DNA of 64,000 bases from Oscillospiraceae bacterium (GTDB lineage: Bacteria; Bacillota; Clostridia; Oscillospirales; CAG-272), in assembly GCA_015063845.1 (NCBI GenBank), contig SVTJ01000008.1:20739-84738 (forward strand). The letters are read 5' to 3'. Within the stretch, counting starts at the first letter, position 1, and every line of letters begins with the position of its first letter. Under the pieces are notes generated by a model. The model saw only the letters and a program-made list of their open reading frames with translations. It was not told the origin of the DNA and ran no database searches. Made by a program: the position numbers and the translations under genes. Positions 35,733-45,390 of the stretch are shown here, piece by piece.

Positions 35733-36812
35733 TTATATGCAGATAAGATTGAGGTCCCACGCGGGGATATACGTATATCTGCGAAGATAAAACTTGTAAT
35801 CGGGGCGCAGAGCCTTTATCTGAAGGGGCAGGGTAAAGACGTCCTCGCTGCGGTGATAGACCGAGACGAGAAGCCTTGGGCGGTGCTTAAGTATGGTTTG
35901 CGAGCTGCCGACCAGTGCCTTTGCCTCACAGCCCTCTACATCGTATTTTACATAGTCCACGCACTTGCCATCAAGAGCCTTGTCGAGTGAGGTCGCCGCC
36001 ACTTCGATAGACTTGCCGCGCGCGAAAAGTCCTGAATTTCTATTGCCCTCGTCACCGAACGTGAGAGTGGCATCACAGCACCATGCCGCGGCATTTACTT
36101 TGTTTATTTTGAGGGTGTTGCCGAGCGTGTCGCAGTATTCGCAAAGCTTGCAAAAACTTCGGCGGTCGGGCTCGAAGGCGGTGACTTCTCTGAGCCTTGG
36201 GGCATAACGCATGAGCTCTCTTACGGTGTCGCCGTTATACGCGCCGAGATCTGCATAATCCTTGATGTCTTCCGCTCTCAAAAGATCGTTGTACACCTCG
36301 TCTTTGTCACTCTCCGCATCAAAAAGATAATCTATTTTACCCGTCAGCTTGTAGGCTATGACGTTTTCGTATATACGCCTTGAGGCATCGTCCTCAAAAA
36401 GGTCGTAGACCTCTCTGAGCTCCGCCTCGTGCTCACGGGCAAAATCGAGCGTGAAGAGCTCATCCTCGCAAACAGGCACGTCGGGCGCATAAAGCTCGCA
36501 CTCGGCAGCTATCTTGCGAATGTTCGCCAAGACATCGGGAAGGGAGCTCGCGAAGGAGAGCAACACTATCATATTGTTCGCTCCGTATTTTTGCTTTGTG
36601 TCCGAATATGAGAGCACCTGCTTTGAGTGAAAAGAGTGACCGCGGACAAACCCATCGCTGGCAAAAAAATCGCACACCTCGATGCCGTATCTTTCGCATA
36701 CCGCGAGTATCTTATCTGCACCGTTACCCATGCCGTACATAACTATTTTCTTGTCAGTTGAGGCAAGGTAGTTCCAGAGGTCGTGTTTTATTGAAAAAGG
36801 CGTGAAATTCAT
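35733..36812 (-). CDS. FkbM-family methyltransferase-like protein
   Basis: The 359-residue protein starts at 36812 after AAGGAGACGCT. An N-terminal part (1-130) has [21 protein letters not shown], a Rossmann-like pattern. The C-terminal part holds a SAM-binding methyltransferase domain: [16 protein letters not shown] (about 190-205), [14 protein letters not shown] and [16 protein letters not shown], the FkbM signature. Such proteins methylate sugars or natural products; the two-domain form is often near glycan genes, but none is adjacent here. The substrate is unknown. Confidence 0.85.
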   Translation of the reverse strand: MNFTPFSIKHDLWNYLASTDKKIVMYGMGNGADKILAVCERYGIEVCDFFASDGFVRGHSFHSKQVLSYSDTKQKYGANNMIVLLSFASSLPDVLANIRKIAAECELYAPDVPVCEDELFTLDFAREHEAELREVYDLFEDDASRRIYENVIAYKLTGKIDYLFDAESDKDEVYNDLLRAEDIKDYADLGAYNGDTVRELMRYAPRLREVTAFEPDRRSFCKLCEYCDTLGNTLKINKVNAAAWCCDATLTFGDEGNRNSGLFARGKSIEVAATSLDKALDGKCVDYVKYDVEGCEAKALVGSSQTILKHRPRLLVSVYHRSEDVFTLPLQIKALRPDYKFYLRRYTYIPAWDLNLICI

Positions 36813-36821
36813 AGCGTCTCC

Positions 36822-36850
36822 TTGACTTTTGCGTGTGTATGTGATATAAT
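36822..36850 (+). promoter_or_regulatory. promoter of the HIT-ABC exporter unit
   Basis: TTGACT (36822-36827), 17-bp spacer, TATAAT (36845-36850), 45 bases before the HIT gene. It interleaves with the divergent minus-strand promoter at 36865-36893. Confidence 0.85.
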
Positions 36851-36864
36851 TTCTATATATGTTT

Positions 36865-36893
36865 ATTTTATCATAATATGGAGGAAAAATCAA
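36865..36893 (-). promoter_or_regulatory. possible promoter of the FkbM-like gene
   Basis: On the minus strand TTGATT (36888-36893), 17-bp spacer and TAAAAT (36865-36870). Confidence 0.6.
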
Positions 36894-36894
36894 T

Positions 36895-37233
36895 ATGGAT
36901 TGCTTATTCTGTAAAATAATCGACGGAGCTATACCGTCAAATAAGGTCTACGAGGACGATATGTGCCTTGCTTTCCATGATATCGCTCCGCAAGCACCCG
37001 TTCACGTGCTTATTATCCCCAAGGCTCACCTTGCGTCGGCTGACGAGGTCAACGCGGATAACTCAAAGTACGTAGCGCATATATTCGAGGTGATACCAGC
37101 AATTGCCGCAAAGCTCGGTCTTGTAAACGGCTACCGTGTTATTACAAACTGCGGTGAGGACGGCGCGCAGAGCGTAAAGCACCTTCACTTCCACCTTCTC
37201 GGCGGCAAAAAGCTTCCCGAGAGCATGGGTTAA
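36895..37233 (+). CDS. HIT-family nucleotide phosphohydrolase
   Basis: The 112-residue protein has the zinc-type N-terminus MDCLFCKI, the family block VLIIPKAHLASADEV and the histidine triad HLHFHLLGG (H96, H98, H100). HIT proteins of the Hint branch cleave AMP-lysine or other purine phosphoramidates. GGAGGA lies before the ATG. The next gene, an ABC exporter, starts 3 bp after its stop. Confidence 0.95.
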   Translation: MDCLFCKIIDGAIPSNKVYEDDMCLAFHDIAPQAPVHVLIIPKAHLASADEVNADNSKYVAHIFEVIPAIAAKLGLVNGYRVITNCGEDGAQSVKHLHFHLLGGKKLPESMG

Positions 37234-37236
37234 GCT

Positions 37237-39207
37237 ATGGCAATAGGAACACCGCCACCTGTTGGCGGAAAACAGGATCACTACAACAGAGTAGAGTCGC
37301 TTAAAGGCATTGGGGATATTCCTCGCTTTTTGCGTGACCTTTTCGTAGGTTTTTTCTCAAGACTGTTCTATACCTTCAAGATGGTTTGGGATACGGGGCA
37401 TTGGATACTTTTCACTATGCTCGCTATAACCGTTCTCACGGGTATATTGCCGATAGTCGGCTCTCTTATATCGAGAGCGATACTAAATGAGCTTCAAAAC
37501 GTGATATCCGCAAGACTTGTCGCGGACACGCTTGGAACGGCGTACAACGCTGTTTTCTGGGGCTCTATGGTAATGTTCTTGCTGGTGTTTTTCTTCGCCT
37601 ACAAGATACTCAACAACGTAATAAACCGACTTAACACGGCGGTCACGCGAATCGCGGGGGAAAAGGTCGTAAGACACGTCAAGCTCCAGATAATGAACAA
37701 GGCGAAGGAGATCGACCTTGCTTGCTTCGATCTTCCCGAATTTTACGAAAAGCTGGAGAACGCTAACCGTGAGGCGGGAATGCGTCCCATATCTGTTCTT
37801 TCGTCAACCTTTGACGCCATAAGTAAGTTCATAAGCCTTGTTTCGTATATCGTTATCCTCGTGACTGCTCCCGATATGTGGTGGGCGGCGATAGTGATGA
37901 TAGCGGTATCCCTGCCGACGGCTGTCATAAGCTTTACGTACAGACGCAAGAACTTTATGTATATGCGCAGCCGCTCGAAGGACCGCAGACAGATGAATTA
38001 CTATTCGGACGTTATGGTGAATAAGGATATGGTCAAGGAGATACGTATGTTCGACCTTGGCGATAACTTTACCGACCGCTTTGAAAACGTGTTTGCAGGT
38101 TATTATAAGGGACTTAGAGGGCTGATAATAAAAGAGAACGTGCTTCAGCTTATCGTGACGGTGCTGTCATCTGTTGTCAACTGCGTATTCTTTGCAATGA
38201 TAGCATGGCAGGTGTTTGCGGGCAAGCTTCAGATAGGAGATTATTCACTTTATACGGGCGCGCTCACGTCTATCGCGACAACGGTATCCTCGTTGATACT
38301 TGTGTCGGCAAACGTTTATGAGGGCACGCTGTTTATCGACAATCTCATATCCTTTGTAAAGACCGAGCCCAAGGTCGTGCCTATCGTGGACAAGCCCGTG
38401 AGCGTTTCTCACGGCACGGCTCACACCATAGAGTTCAGAAACGTAAGCTTCGCGTACCCCGGAACGGATAAATACGTTCTTAAAAACATAGACCTTACCA
38501 TAAGACCCGGTGAGACGGCAGTTCTCGTCGGACTTAACGGAGCGGGAAAAACTACGTTTATAAAGCTGCTCACAAGACTTTACGACCCCACAGAGGGAGA
38601 GATACTGCTTGACGGCAGAGATATAAGAGAGTATGACGTCAAGGACCTTTACCGTATGTTCGGTATAATCTTCCAGGACTTCGGAAAGTATGCGGTCAAC
38701 GTTTCGGACAACATAGAATTCGGAGATATAAGAGCGGAGCATAATATAGAGGACGTAAAGGCTGCCGCAACGGCTGCAAACGCGAACGAATATATCGAGA
38801 AGCTTCCTCGCGGATACGACACTCCTCTTATGCGAATGTTCGAGCCCGACGGAATAGAGCTTTCTATCGGTCAGTGGCAAAAGCTCGCTATCGCGAGAGC
38901 GTTTTACAGCAAGTCGGATATACTGATACTCGACGAGCCCACCGCGTCGCTTGACCCCATAGCCGAGCAGGAGATATTCAATCAGTTTGATGAGCTCAGA
39001 CGGGATAAGACGACAATATTCGTCTCTCACAGACTTTCAAGCGCGACTATCGCGTCAAAGATAATAGTGCTCGAAAACGGAGAGCTTGTGGAAGAGGGAA
39101 CTCATAAGGAGCTCATGCAAAAGGGCGGAAGATACTGTGAGCTGTTCTCAACTCAGGCTAAACGCTATATTGAGAGCGAAGAAAAGCTCAAAAAGGACGG
39201 AAAATAA
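37237..39207 (+). CDS. ABC exporter, fused permease and ATPase
   Basis: The 656-residue half-transporter has a membrane domain of about six helices (residues 55-370) and a C-terminal ATPase domain: Walker A VGLNGAGKTT (about 424), Q-loop IIFQDF, signature ELSIGQWQKLAIARA, Walker B ILILDEPTASLDP and the H-loop SHRLSS. The signature has LSIGQ instead of LSGGQ. It would work as a homodimer or with another half-transporter not present here. There is no strong ribosome-binding site, so translation is probably coupled to the HIT gene. Substrate unknown. Confidence 0.9.
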   Translation: MAIGTPPPVGGKQDHYNRVESLKGIGDIPRFLRDLFVGFFSRLFYTFKMVWDTGHWILFTMLAITVLTGILPIVGSLISRAILNELQNVISARLVADTLGTAYNAVFWGSMVMFLLVFFFAYKILNNVINRLNTAVTRIAGEKVVRHVKLQIMNKAKEIDLACFDLPEFYEKLENANREAGMRPISVLSSTFDAISKFISLVSYIVILVTAPDMWWAAIVMIAVSLPTAVISFTYRRKNFMYMRSRSKDRRQMNYYSDVMVNKDMVKEIRMFDLGDNFTDRFENVFAGYYKGLRGLIIKENVLQLIVTVLSSVVNCVFFAMIAWQVFAGKLQIGDYSLYTGALTSIATTVSSLILVSANVYEGTLFIDNLISFVKTEPKVVPIVDKPVSVSHGTAHTIEFRNVSFAYPGTDKYVLKNIDLTIRPGETAVLVGLNGAGKTTFIKLLTRLYDPTEGEILLDGRDIREYDVKDLYRMFGIIFQDFGKYAVNVSDNIEFGDIRAEHNIEDVKAAATAANANEYIEKLPRGYDTPLMRMFEPDGIELSIGQWQKLAIARAFYSKSDILILDEPTASLDPIAEQEIFNQFDELRRDKTTIFVSHRLSSATIASKIIVLENGELVEEGTHKELMQKGGRYCELFSTQAKRYIESEEKLKKDGK

Positions 39208-39248
39208 GAGATGTTTGTCGAAAAAAACTGCAAATTTATTGAAATTTG

Positions 39249-39277
39249 TTGACATCTCGAGAAAAATTTAATATAAT
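39249..39277 (+). promoter_or_regulatory. promoter of the aspartate kinase gene
   Basis: TTGACA (39249-39254), 17-bp spacer and TATAAT (39272-39277). The leader of about 60 bases contains no riboswitch-like structure. Confidence 0.88.
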
Positions 39278-39345
39278 AGTAAGGTGTTATTGTATTAAAA
39301 TATTAAGTGTTTTGCGCAAAGCAAAACGGAAAGGCGATATTATTT

Positions 39346-40662
39346 ATGAAACTCAAAGTGGTAAAGTTTGGCGGAAGCTCACTTGCCGACGCTGAACATT
39401 TCAAGCAGGTCGCAAGCATAATAAAGGCTGACCCCGCAAGAAGATACGTTGTGCCTTCTGCTCCCGGAAAGAGATATAAGGACGACACAAAGGTAACGGA
39501 TATGCTCTATAATTGCTACGATATGGTACGCAAGGGTCAGAACATAGACGAGTATTACGGAAAGATCTGCGATAGATACAACGGAATTATAAAGGAGCTT
39601 GGTATCAATTTCGATATAAGCGGAGAGCTTGACTATATCAAGAGCGCGCTTATGCACCGCTCGGGCCGTGATTTTGCGGCGAGCCGCGGTGAATACCTCA
39701 ACTCTCTCATACTTGCGAAGTATCTTAAGTATGATTTCATCGACGCGGAGAACGTCATCTTCTTTAAGGATAACGGCACGTTTGACCAGGAAAAGACAAA
39801 CGAGATAATGAGCCGTGAGCTGCTTCAGCATAAGACAGCCGTAATTCCGGGATTTTACGGAGTTATGCCCAACGGAACTATCAAGACCTTCTCCAGAGGC
39901 GGCTCGGATATAACGGGCTCTATCGTCGCTCGCGCAGTGGGCGCAGACCTTTACGAGAACTGGACTGACGTTTCGGGCTTTATGATGGCGGACCCCCGTG
40001 TTATAGATAACCCCGCCGCTATCGCTACTATCACCTACCGTGAGCTTCGCGAGCTTTCTTATATGGGTGCAACGGTTCTTCACGAGGACGCTATATTCCC
40101 CGTAAGATACGCGGGTATTCCGATAAATATCAGAAATACAAACAGCCCCGCTGACGACGGCACGATGATCGTTGCTGAGACGTCCGATTACGATACAGAA
40201 AAGGTAATTACGGGAATTGCGGGTAAGAAGGGCTTCTCGGTCATTACGATAGAGAAGGATATGATGAACTCCGAGATCGGCTTCGGACGCAAGGTGCTTG
40301 AGGTGCTTGAGGATAACGAGATATCCTTTGAGCATTTGCCCTCGGGTATCGACAATATGAGTATAGTCGTTTCCAGCGCAACGCTTGATGGCAGACGCGA
40401 TAAGATACTTGCTTCCATAAACAGAATGGTACGCCCCGACAGCATTCACATTGAGGATAATCTCGCGCTTATCGCAGTTGTCGGACGCGGTATGGTCAAG
40501 GCAAGAGGAACGGCGGCGAGAGTATTCAACGCGATTTCCAATGCTGGTGTAAATATCCGTATGATAGACCAGGGCTCGAGTGAGATATCCATTATAGCAG
40601 GCATTGAGGACCACGAATTTGATACCGCACTCAAGGCTATTTATAACGAATTTGTAAAGTAA
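39346..40662 (+). CDS. lysC: aspartate kinase
   Basis: Aspartate kinase phosphorylates aspartate, the entry step to lysine, threonine and methionine. The 438-residue protein shows VVKFGGSSLAD (4-14), the catalytic region FSRGGSDITGSIVARAV and WTDVSGFMMADPRVI, and two C-terminal ACT domains (about 295-435) that usually sense lysine or threonine. GGAAAGG precedes the ATG at 39346. The class (lysine- or threonine-sensitive) cannot be read. It is 27 kb from the riboswitch-controlled dapAB genes, with no riboswitch of its own. Confidence 0.93.
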   Translation: MKLKVVKFGGSSLADAEHFKQVASIIKADPARRYVVPSAPGKRYKDDTKVTDMLYNCYDMVRKGQNIDEYYGKICDRYNGIIKELGINFDISGELDYIKSALMHRSGRDFAASRGEYLNSLILAKYLKYDFIDAENVIFFKDNGTFDQEKTNEIMSRELLQHKTAVIPGFYGVMPNGTIKTFSRGGSDITGSIVARAVGADLYENWTDVSGFMMADPRVIDNPAAIATITYRELRELSYMGATVLHEDAIFPVRYAGIPINIRNTNSPADDGTMIVAETSDYDTEKVITGIAGKKGFSVITIEKDMMNSEIGFGRKVLEVLEDNEISFEHLPSGIDNMSIVVSSATLDGRRDKILASINRMVRPDSIHIEDNLALIAVVGRGMVKARGTAARVFNAISNAGVNIRMIDQGSSEISIIAGIEDHEFDTALKAIYNEFVK

Positions 40663-40688
40663 TCGTTTTGAGTTGAAAGGGAAGGGCA

Positions 40689-41549
40689 ATGAGCGAAAAG
40701 GTAGTGATACTTAGTGACAGTACGAGTGATTTAAGCCAAGAACTTATTGACAAATATGATATTAAAATAATACCCCTTAAGGTAGGACTCGGAGAGCAGC
40801 AGTATATAGACGGTGTCAACGTTGACCCCGAGATGATATACGCACACTATGAAAAAACGGGAGAGCTTCCCAAAACGGCGGCGGTCAACATCTTGGAGTT
40901 TGCCGACGCGCTTAGGCAATATACAGCAGACGGAAGCTCGGCTTTGATATTCACCATAGGCTCGCAGATGTCCTCAACGTTTAACAACGCGTGCCTTGCC
41001 GCGGAAGATTTTGAGAATGTGTACGTTATCGACACGCAGAACCTCTCCACGGGTGGCGGCTTGCTCATACTTGCGGCTGCCGAAATGGCGGAAAAGGGAA
41101 TGAGCGCGGCGGATATCGCCAAGGAGTGCGAATTGCTCGTGCCCCGTGTCGACGCATCGTTTGTTATTGACGATCTGGAGTTCCTTTATAAAGGCGGACG
41201 TTGCTCTGCGCTTGCTGCATTAGGCGCGAACGCGCTCAAGCTCAAGCCGTGTATCGCGGTAAGAGGCGGTAAGATGGGAGCTACAAAGAAGTATCGCGGA
41301 AGATTTGGCGACGTGCTTAAGAAGTACGTGGCAGACCAGATAGGCGACGCATCGGATATCGTTACCGACCACGTTTTCGTTACCCACGCAGGCTGTGACG
41401 AGAGCATATATATGGCGTGCTATGAGCAGGTCAAGGCATACGGAGTATTCAAGGAGGTCCACCTGACGAGAGCGGGCTGCACCATCTCCTCGCACTGCGG
41501 AAGAAATACGCTCGGCGTGCTGTTTATAAGAAAGAACGATATTAAATAA
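40689..41549 (+). CDS. DegV-family fatty-acid-binding protein
   Basis: DegV/FakB proteins bind a fatty acid for phosphorylation by a FakA kinase. The 286-residue protein has ILSDSTSDLSQEL at the N-terminus, the family block FTIGSQMSSTFNNA, DTQNLSTGGGLL, and FVTHAGCDES with the C-terminal HCGRNTLGVLF. It lies 26 bp after aspartate kinase, probably by chance co-transcription. fakA is not in the window. Confidence 0.93.
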   Translation: MSEKVVILSDSTSDLSQELIDKYDIKIIPLKVGLGEQQYIDGVNVDPEMIYAHYEKTGELPKTAAVNILEFADALRQYTADGSSALIFTIGSQMSSTFNNACLAAEDFENVYVIDTQNLSTGGGLLILAAAEMAEKGMSAADIAKECELLVPRVDASFVIDDLEFLYKGGRCSALAALGANALKLKPCIAVRGGKMGATKKYRGRFGDVLKKYVADQIGDASDIVTDHVFVTHAGCDESIYMACYEQVKAYGVFKEVHLTRAGCTISSHCGRNTLGVLFIRKNDIK

Positions 41550-41555
41550 CCTAAC

Positions 41556-41590
41556 AAAAAATGACGAGAAAAGCTCTCGTCATTTTTTTG
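41556..41590. terminator. convergent terminator after the DegV gene
   Basis: ATGACGAGA (41561-41569) pairs with TCTCGTCAT (41575-41583), flanked by A and T runs, serving both converging genes. Confidence 0.88.
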
Positions 41591-41592
41591 TT

Positions 41593-42393
41593 TTATTTCT
41601 TTTGACCCTCTTCGGTCTTTTCGTAATACGGTGTGCCGATAAGTCCAACGAGCTTGAAGTCGTCGGGGTTGTGGCGAATGATGTAGTCAATGTAGGATGC
41701 TATGAGCTTTGCGGATATGATATATCCCATAGGATTCATATGTCCGCCAAGGAAAAAGTGCTTTCTGAATTCCTTGTCATAGGGCGGTGCGTACTTGTAG
41801 AGATCAATGACGTAGGTGTGCTCGAAAAGCTCCGCAATCTCGTAAAGAGCACTCTGTATCTGCTCTCTTTGCTCCTCGTTTCCGTGCTTGGGCGGTACTA
41901 TAAGGAAAAAGCGCGCGTTAGGGCTTATCTGCTTGTATTTTGCGATTATGTGACCGTAGTGACCCATATACGTAGGCTTGCAGTTTTCGGGAGAGAGGGG
42001 ATCGATGTCGGATATGTCTCCAAACACCTCTACCTTGCCGCCTATTATGTCGTTTATACCCAAAGCGATGATGTAGCATTGACACGCCTTGTCCTCGCTC
42101 CAATAGCCCATTTCTTCAGCCCAGCCCTCGACGTATCTCTTGGTGGTCATTCCGCCTTTTGAGAAATTGTAGACCTTAGTACCCGCCATTCTCGCGAGAT
42201 ACTGTCCCCAGGAATAGTCGTAATAATCACGGTATGCTTTTGTTCCGTCATCGTTTATACATTCAAATTCGCCCGACGCAAGGCTGTCTCCGACGCAGGC
42301 GATAGAGCGGAATATTCCGCAAAATCCGCCGTCGGACACGATATTGTCAAGCGGCTGCTCGCCCTCGGGCTGCATATAAGATTTTATATCCAT
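41593..42393 (-). CDS. SGNH/GDSL-family hydrolase
   Basis: The 266-residue protein has the block I serine motif CVGDSLASGE (about 32-41), a block III-like motif ALGINDIIG, and the block V histidine region GGHMNPMGY, giving the Ser-Asp/His esterase set. There is no signal peptide, so it should act in the cytoplasm. GGGGAGA precedes the ATG. It has its own promoter and is not closely similar to the SGNH pair at 60016-62005. The likely activity is ester removal from sugars or lipids; the substrate is unknown. Confidence 0.85.
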   Translation of the reverse strand: MDIKSYMQPEGEQPLDNIVSDGGFCGIFRSIACVGDSLASGEFECINDDGTKAYRDYYDYSWGQYLARMAGTKVYNFSKGGMTTKRYVEGWAEEMGYWSEDKACQCYIIALGINDIIGGKVEVFGDISDIDPLSPENCKPTYMGHYGHIIAKYKQISPNARFFLIVPPKHGNEEQREQIQSALYEIAELFEHTYVIDLYKYAPPYDKEFRKHFFLGGHMNPMGYIISAKLIASYIDYIIRHNPDDFKLVGLIGTPYYEKTEEGQKK

Positions 42394-42423
42394 ATTTTTT
42401 CTCCCCTATGATCGTTTTATATC

Positions 42424-42452
42424 ATTATATTACAAAGCGTTAGATATTTCAA
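42424..42452 (-). promoter_or_regulatory. promoter of the SGNH hydrolase gene
   Basis: On the minus strand TTGAAA (42447-42452), 17-bp spacer and TATAAT (42424-42429). Confidence 0.82.
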
Positions 42453-42577
42453 GCGAAAAATAAATTTTGATAAATTTTTGCGAGAAAAAAGTATATTCGA
42501 TTTTTTTTGCGTACATTAAAGTGTATTGATTGATTTTTTGACATTTTTTCATTTTTAAACGGTCGAAAGGAGGATAT

Positions 42578-43600
42578 ATGGAGCAAAAAAGCGTAAGAGA
42601 TATTTTTCTTGAAAATGAAAAGCAGACGCTGTCGGAGTTTGCCTGCCTGTCCTCAAAGAGCCGCGGCAGAGAGCATCCTTATACTCCGTGCGAGATAAGA
42701 ACTGAATTTCAGCGTGACCGCGACAGGATATTGCACTGTCAGTCCTTTAGACGCTTGATGAATAAGACGCAGGTGTTCTTAGCGCCTACGGGAGACCATT
42801 ACAGAACGAGAATGACACACACGCTCGAGGTCACGCAGATAGCGAGAATAATCGCTCGTGCTCTCCGTCTTAATGAAGACCTTACCGAGGCGGCAGCTCT
42901 CGGACACGATATAGGTCACACGCCGTTTGGACACGCGGGTGAGTATGCAATGCAAAAATGCTATGACAAGGATTTTACTCACTATAAGCAGAGCCTTCGA
43001 GTGGTCGAATGTCTTGAGAACAACGGTCAGGGACTTAATCTGACTTGGGAGGTAAGAGACGGCATAGTAAACCATACAGGTAAGAATATGGCGTCAACGC
43101 TTGAGGGCGTGATCGTCAAATATGCCGACAGGATAGCCTATATAAATCACGATATAGACGACGCCTGCCGTGCCGAGATACTCTCACAGAGCGATATCCC
43201 GAAGCATATCCGTTACGTTCTCGGAGAAACGCACTCCGAGCGTATAAATACAATGGTCAATTCAATAATAAAGGAAAGCACGGGAAAGCAGCAGATAGCG
43301 ATGCAGTCGCATGTTCAAAGCGCGACCGACAGTCTGCGTGAGTTCCTCTTTGAGCACGTTTACAGAAATCCGATAGCAAAGGGTGAGGAGATAAAGGCTC
43401 AGGAGATGCTGATACGTCTTTTCGGATATTACGTTTCAAATCCCGATAAGCTTCCGCGCTTTTATCGCGAGAGATGCGAGAGCGAGGGGGTTGAGCGTTG
43501 CGCTTGTGATTTTATTTCGGGAATGACGGACAGATATGCCATTGAGGCGTGCGAAGACCTTTACATACCGAAAGTGTGGAGGGGGCCTAAGACGTTATGA
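42578..43600 (+). CDS. dgt: dGTP triphosphohydrolase-like HD-domain protein
   Basis: Dgt-type enzymes split dNTPs to nucleoside and triphosphate. The 340-residue protein has SFRRLMNKTQVF, the HD metal site RMTHTLEVTQIAR ... GHDIGHTPFGHAGE, and a second-shell YADRIAYINHDIDDA. GAAAGGAGGA precedes the ATG. Its stop overlaps the dnaG start, the arrangement found before dnaG-rpoD in many Clostridia. Confidence 0.92.
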   Translation: MEQKSVRDIFLENEKQTLSEFACLSSKSRGREHPYTPCEIRTEFQRDRDRILHCQSFRRLMNKTQVFLAPTGDHYRTRMTHTLEVTQIARIIARALRLNEDLTEAAALGHDIGHTPFGHAGEYAMQKCYDKDFTHYKQSLRVVECLENNGQGLNLTWEVRDGIVNHTGKNMASTLEGVIVKYADRIAYINHDIDDACRAEILSQSDIPKHIRYVLGETHSERINTMVNSIIKESTGKQQIAMQSHVQSATDSLREFLFEHVYRNPIAKGEEIKAQEMLIRLFGYYVSNPDKLPRFYRERCESEGVERCACDFISGMTDRYAIEACEDLYIPKVWRGPKTL

Positions 43601-45369
43601 TACCGAGAGAGATAATTGATGAAATAGTTTTTCGTAACGATATAGAGACGGTCATAGGCTCATACGTTACGCTTAAGAGGGCGGGCTCGAACTATCAGGC
43701 ACCGTGTCCGTTCCACAGCGAGAGAACACCGTCGTTCACCGTGTTTACGGCTACCAAGAGCTTTTACTGCTTCGGTTGCGGCGCGGGCGGAGACGTTATC
43801 TCGTTTATTATGCGAGCTGAAAATCTCGACTACGTGGATGCGCTGAAATGGCTTGCCGACAAGGCGGGCATAAGCATTCCAGAGGACAACTCCTATGAGG
43901 AGAAAACGGGAGTGTCGAGAAAGCGAGTGTTAGAGCTCAATCTTGCGGCGGCTCAGTTCTTCAGAAGCTGCCTGTTCGACCCCAAGATAGGCGCGGAGGC
44001 TATGGCGTACCTCAGAGATAACAGACAGCTCGATATGGCGACCATAAAGCACTTTGGTCTTGGCTATTCGCCTAACGACTTCGTCGCGTTGACGAATAGG
44101 ATGAGAGATCTCGGCTTTACCGACGAGGAGCTTGAAGCGGCATTTCTCGCAAAGAGAAGTCAAAAGAGCGGACGGCTTTTCGATCTTTACAGAAATAGAG
44201 TTATTTTCCCGATAATAGATACGTCGGGGAACGTCATCGCTTTTGGCGGTCGAGTTATGGACAGCTCTGAGCCGAAGTACCTTAATACGTCGGATACCCC
44301 CGCGTTCAAAAAGAGCCGACAGCTGTTCGCGCTTAATTATGCCAAGAAGCACTGCGCGGAGAGAATGATACTTTGCGAGGGATATATGGACGTCATCGCG
44401 CTTCACGCCGCAGGCTTTGAGAATGCTGTGGCAACGCTCGGTACGGCGATAACCCCCGATCAGGCGAGAGTTTTTGCTAAGTACACAAAGAAGGTCATCA
44501 TATGCTACGATTCCGATAAAGCGGGGCAGACTGCGGCAAACAAGGCGATAAGACTGCTCGGCGAGGTCGGAGTTGATGTTAAGATACTTAAGCTGAACGG
44601 CGCGAAGGACCCTGATGAATATATCAAAAAATTCGGAGCTGACAGTTTCCGCAGCTGTATCGACGAGAGCAGAAGCGCGTTTGAGTTTCGAATGAATAAG
44701 ATACTCGGAGAGCACGATATAAGTATAGCGGACGAAAAGATAAAGGCATCGTATGAGATATGTACGATAATAGCCGACGTGACTAACAACGTCGAGAGGG
44801 ATATCTACATACAGTATGCGTCAAAGCTTTTAGAGGTTCCCGTGGATTCAGTCAGAAATGACGTCGGTCGCATACGAAATAAAAAGCTCAGGGAGCAAAA
44901 GAATAAGCAGAGCAAGGACGCGATGCTTTCGATAAAGAATATCAACGATAGGGTGAATCCCGATTCCGCAAGGTTTGTCGCCGCAAACGACAGCGAGGAG
45001 AGTATTCTCGCGATGATGATGATATTCGACGAGTACAGAGATGCGGTCGTAAAGGGAGAGATAGATCTTACGGCGGACGATTTTGTCACGGCATTCGGAA
45101 GAAAGGTGTTTGAGACACTTTGTATGCTGGAGCGCTCAGAAAACGGATATTCAAGGGCTATGCTCGGTCAGTATTTCAACCTTGACGAGATATCAAGACT
45201 TGAAAAAATCGAGGTCGAGAGGCGCAGACTTACGAGAAATGACAGAGAGGTCTTTGATTCGTGTATAGCGAGCCTTAAGGAACAAAAGCAGCAGAGTGTT
45301 CCTGCCGAGGGACAGGACTTGCTTTCGATAATGAGACAAAAAAGAAACGCACAACAAAAGAAAGATTAA
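43597..45369 (+). CDS. dnaG: DNA primase
   Basis: DnaG makes RNA primers at the replication fork. The 590-residue protein has the N-terminal zinc finger CPFHSERTPSF...CFGCGAGG (about 37-62), the RNA-polymerase domain with FGGRVMD and the Toprim region LCEGYMDVIALH and CYDSDKAGQTA, and a C-terminal helicase-binding region. The ATG overlaps the dgt stop (ATGA). rpoD follows 21 bp later, so replication and transcription start genes share a transcript. Confidence 0.96.
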   Translation: MIPREIIDEIVFRNDIETVIGSYVTLKRAGSNYQAPCPFHSERTPSFTVFTATKSFYCFGCGAGGDVISFIMRAENLDYVDALKWLADKAGISIPEDNSYEEKTGVSRKRVLELNLAAAQFFRSCLFDPKIGAEAMAYLRDNRQLDMATIKHFGLGYSPNDFVALTNRMRDLGFTDEELEAAFLAKRSQKSGRLFDLYRNRVIFPIIDTSGNVIAFGGRVMDSSEPKYLNTSDTPAFKKSRQLFALNYAKKHCAERMILCEGYMDVIALHAAGFENAVATLGTAITPDQARVFAKYTKKVIICYDSDKAGQTAANKAIRLLGEVGVDVKILKLNGAKDPDEYIKKFGADSFRSCIDESRSAFEFRMNKILGEHDISIADEKIKASYEICTIIADVTNNVERDIYIQYASKLLEVPVDSVRNDVGRIRNKKLREQKNKQSKDAMLSIKNINDRVNPDSARFVAANDSEESILAMMMIFDEYRDAVVKGEIDLTADDFVTAFGRKVFETLCMLERSENGYSRAMLGQYFNLDEISRLEKIEVERRRLTRNDREVFDSCIASLKEQKQQSVPAEGQDLLSIMRQKRNAQQKKD

Positions 45370-45390
45370 AACGGTAAGGAGACAAATAAA

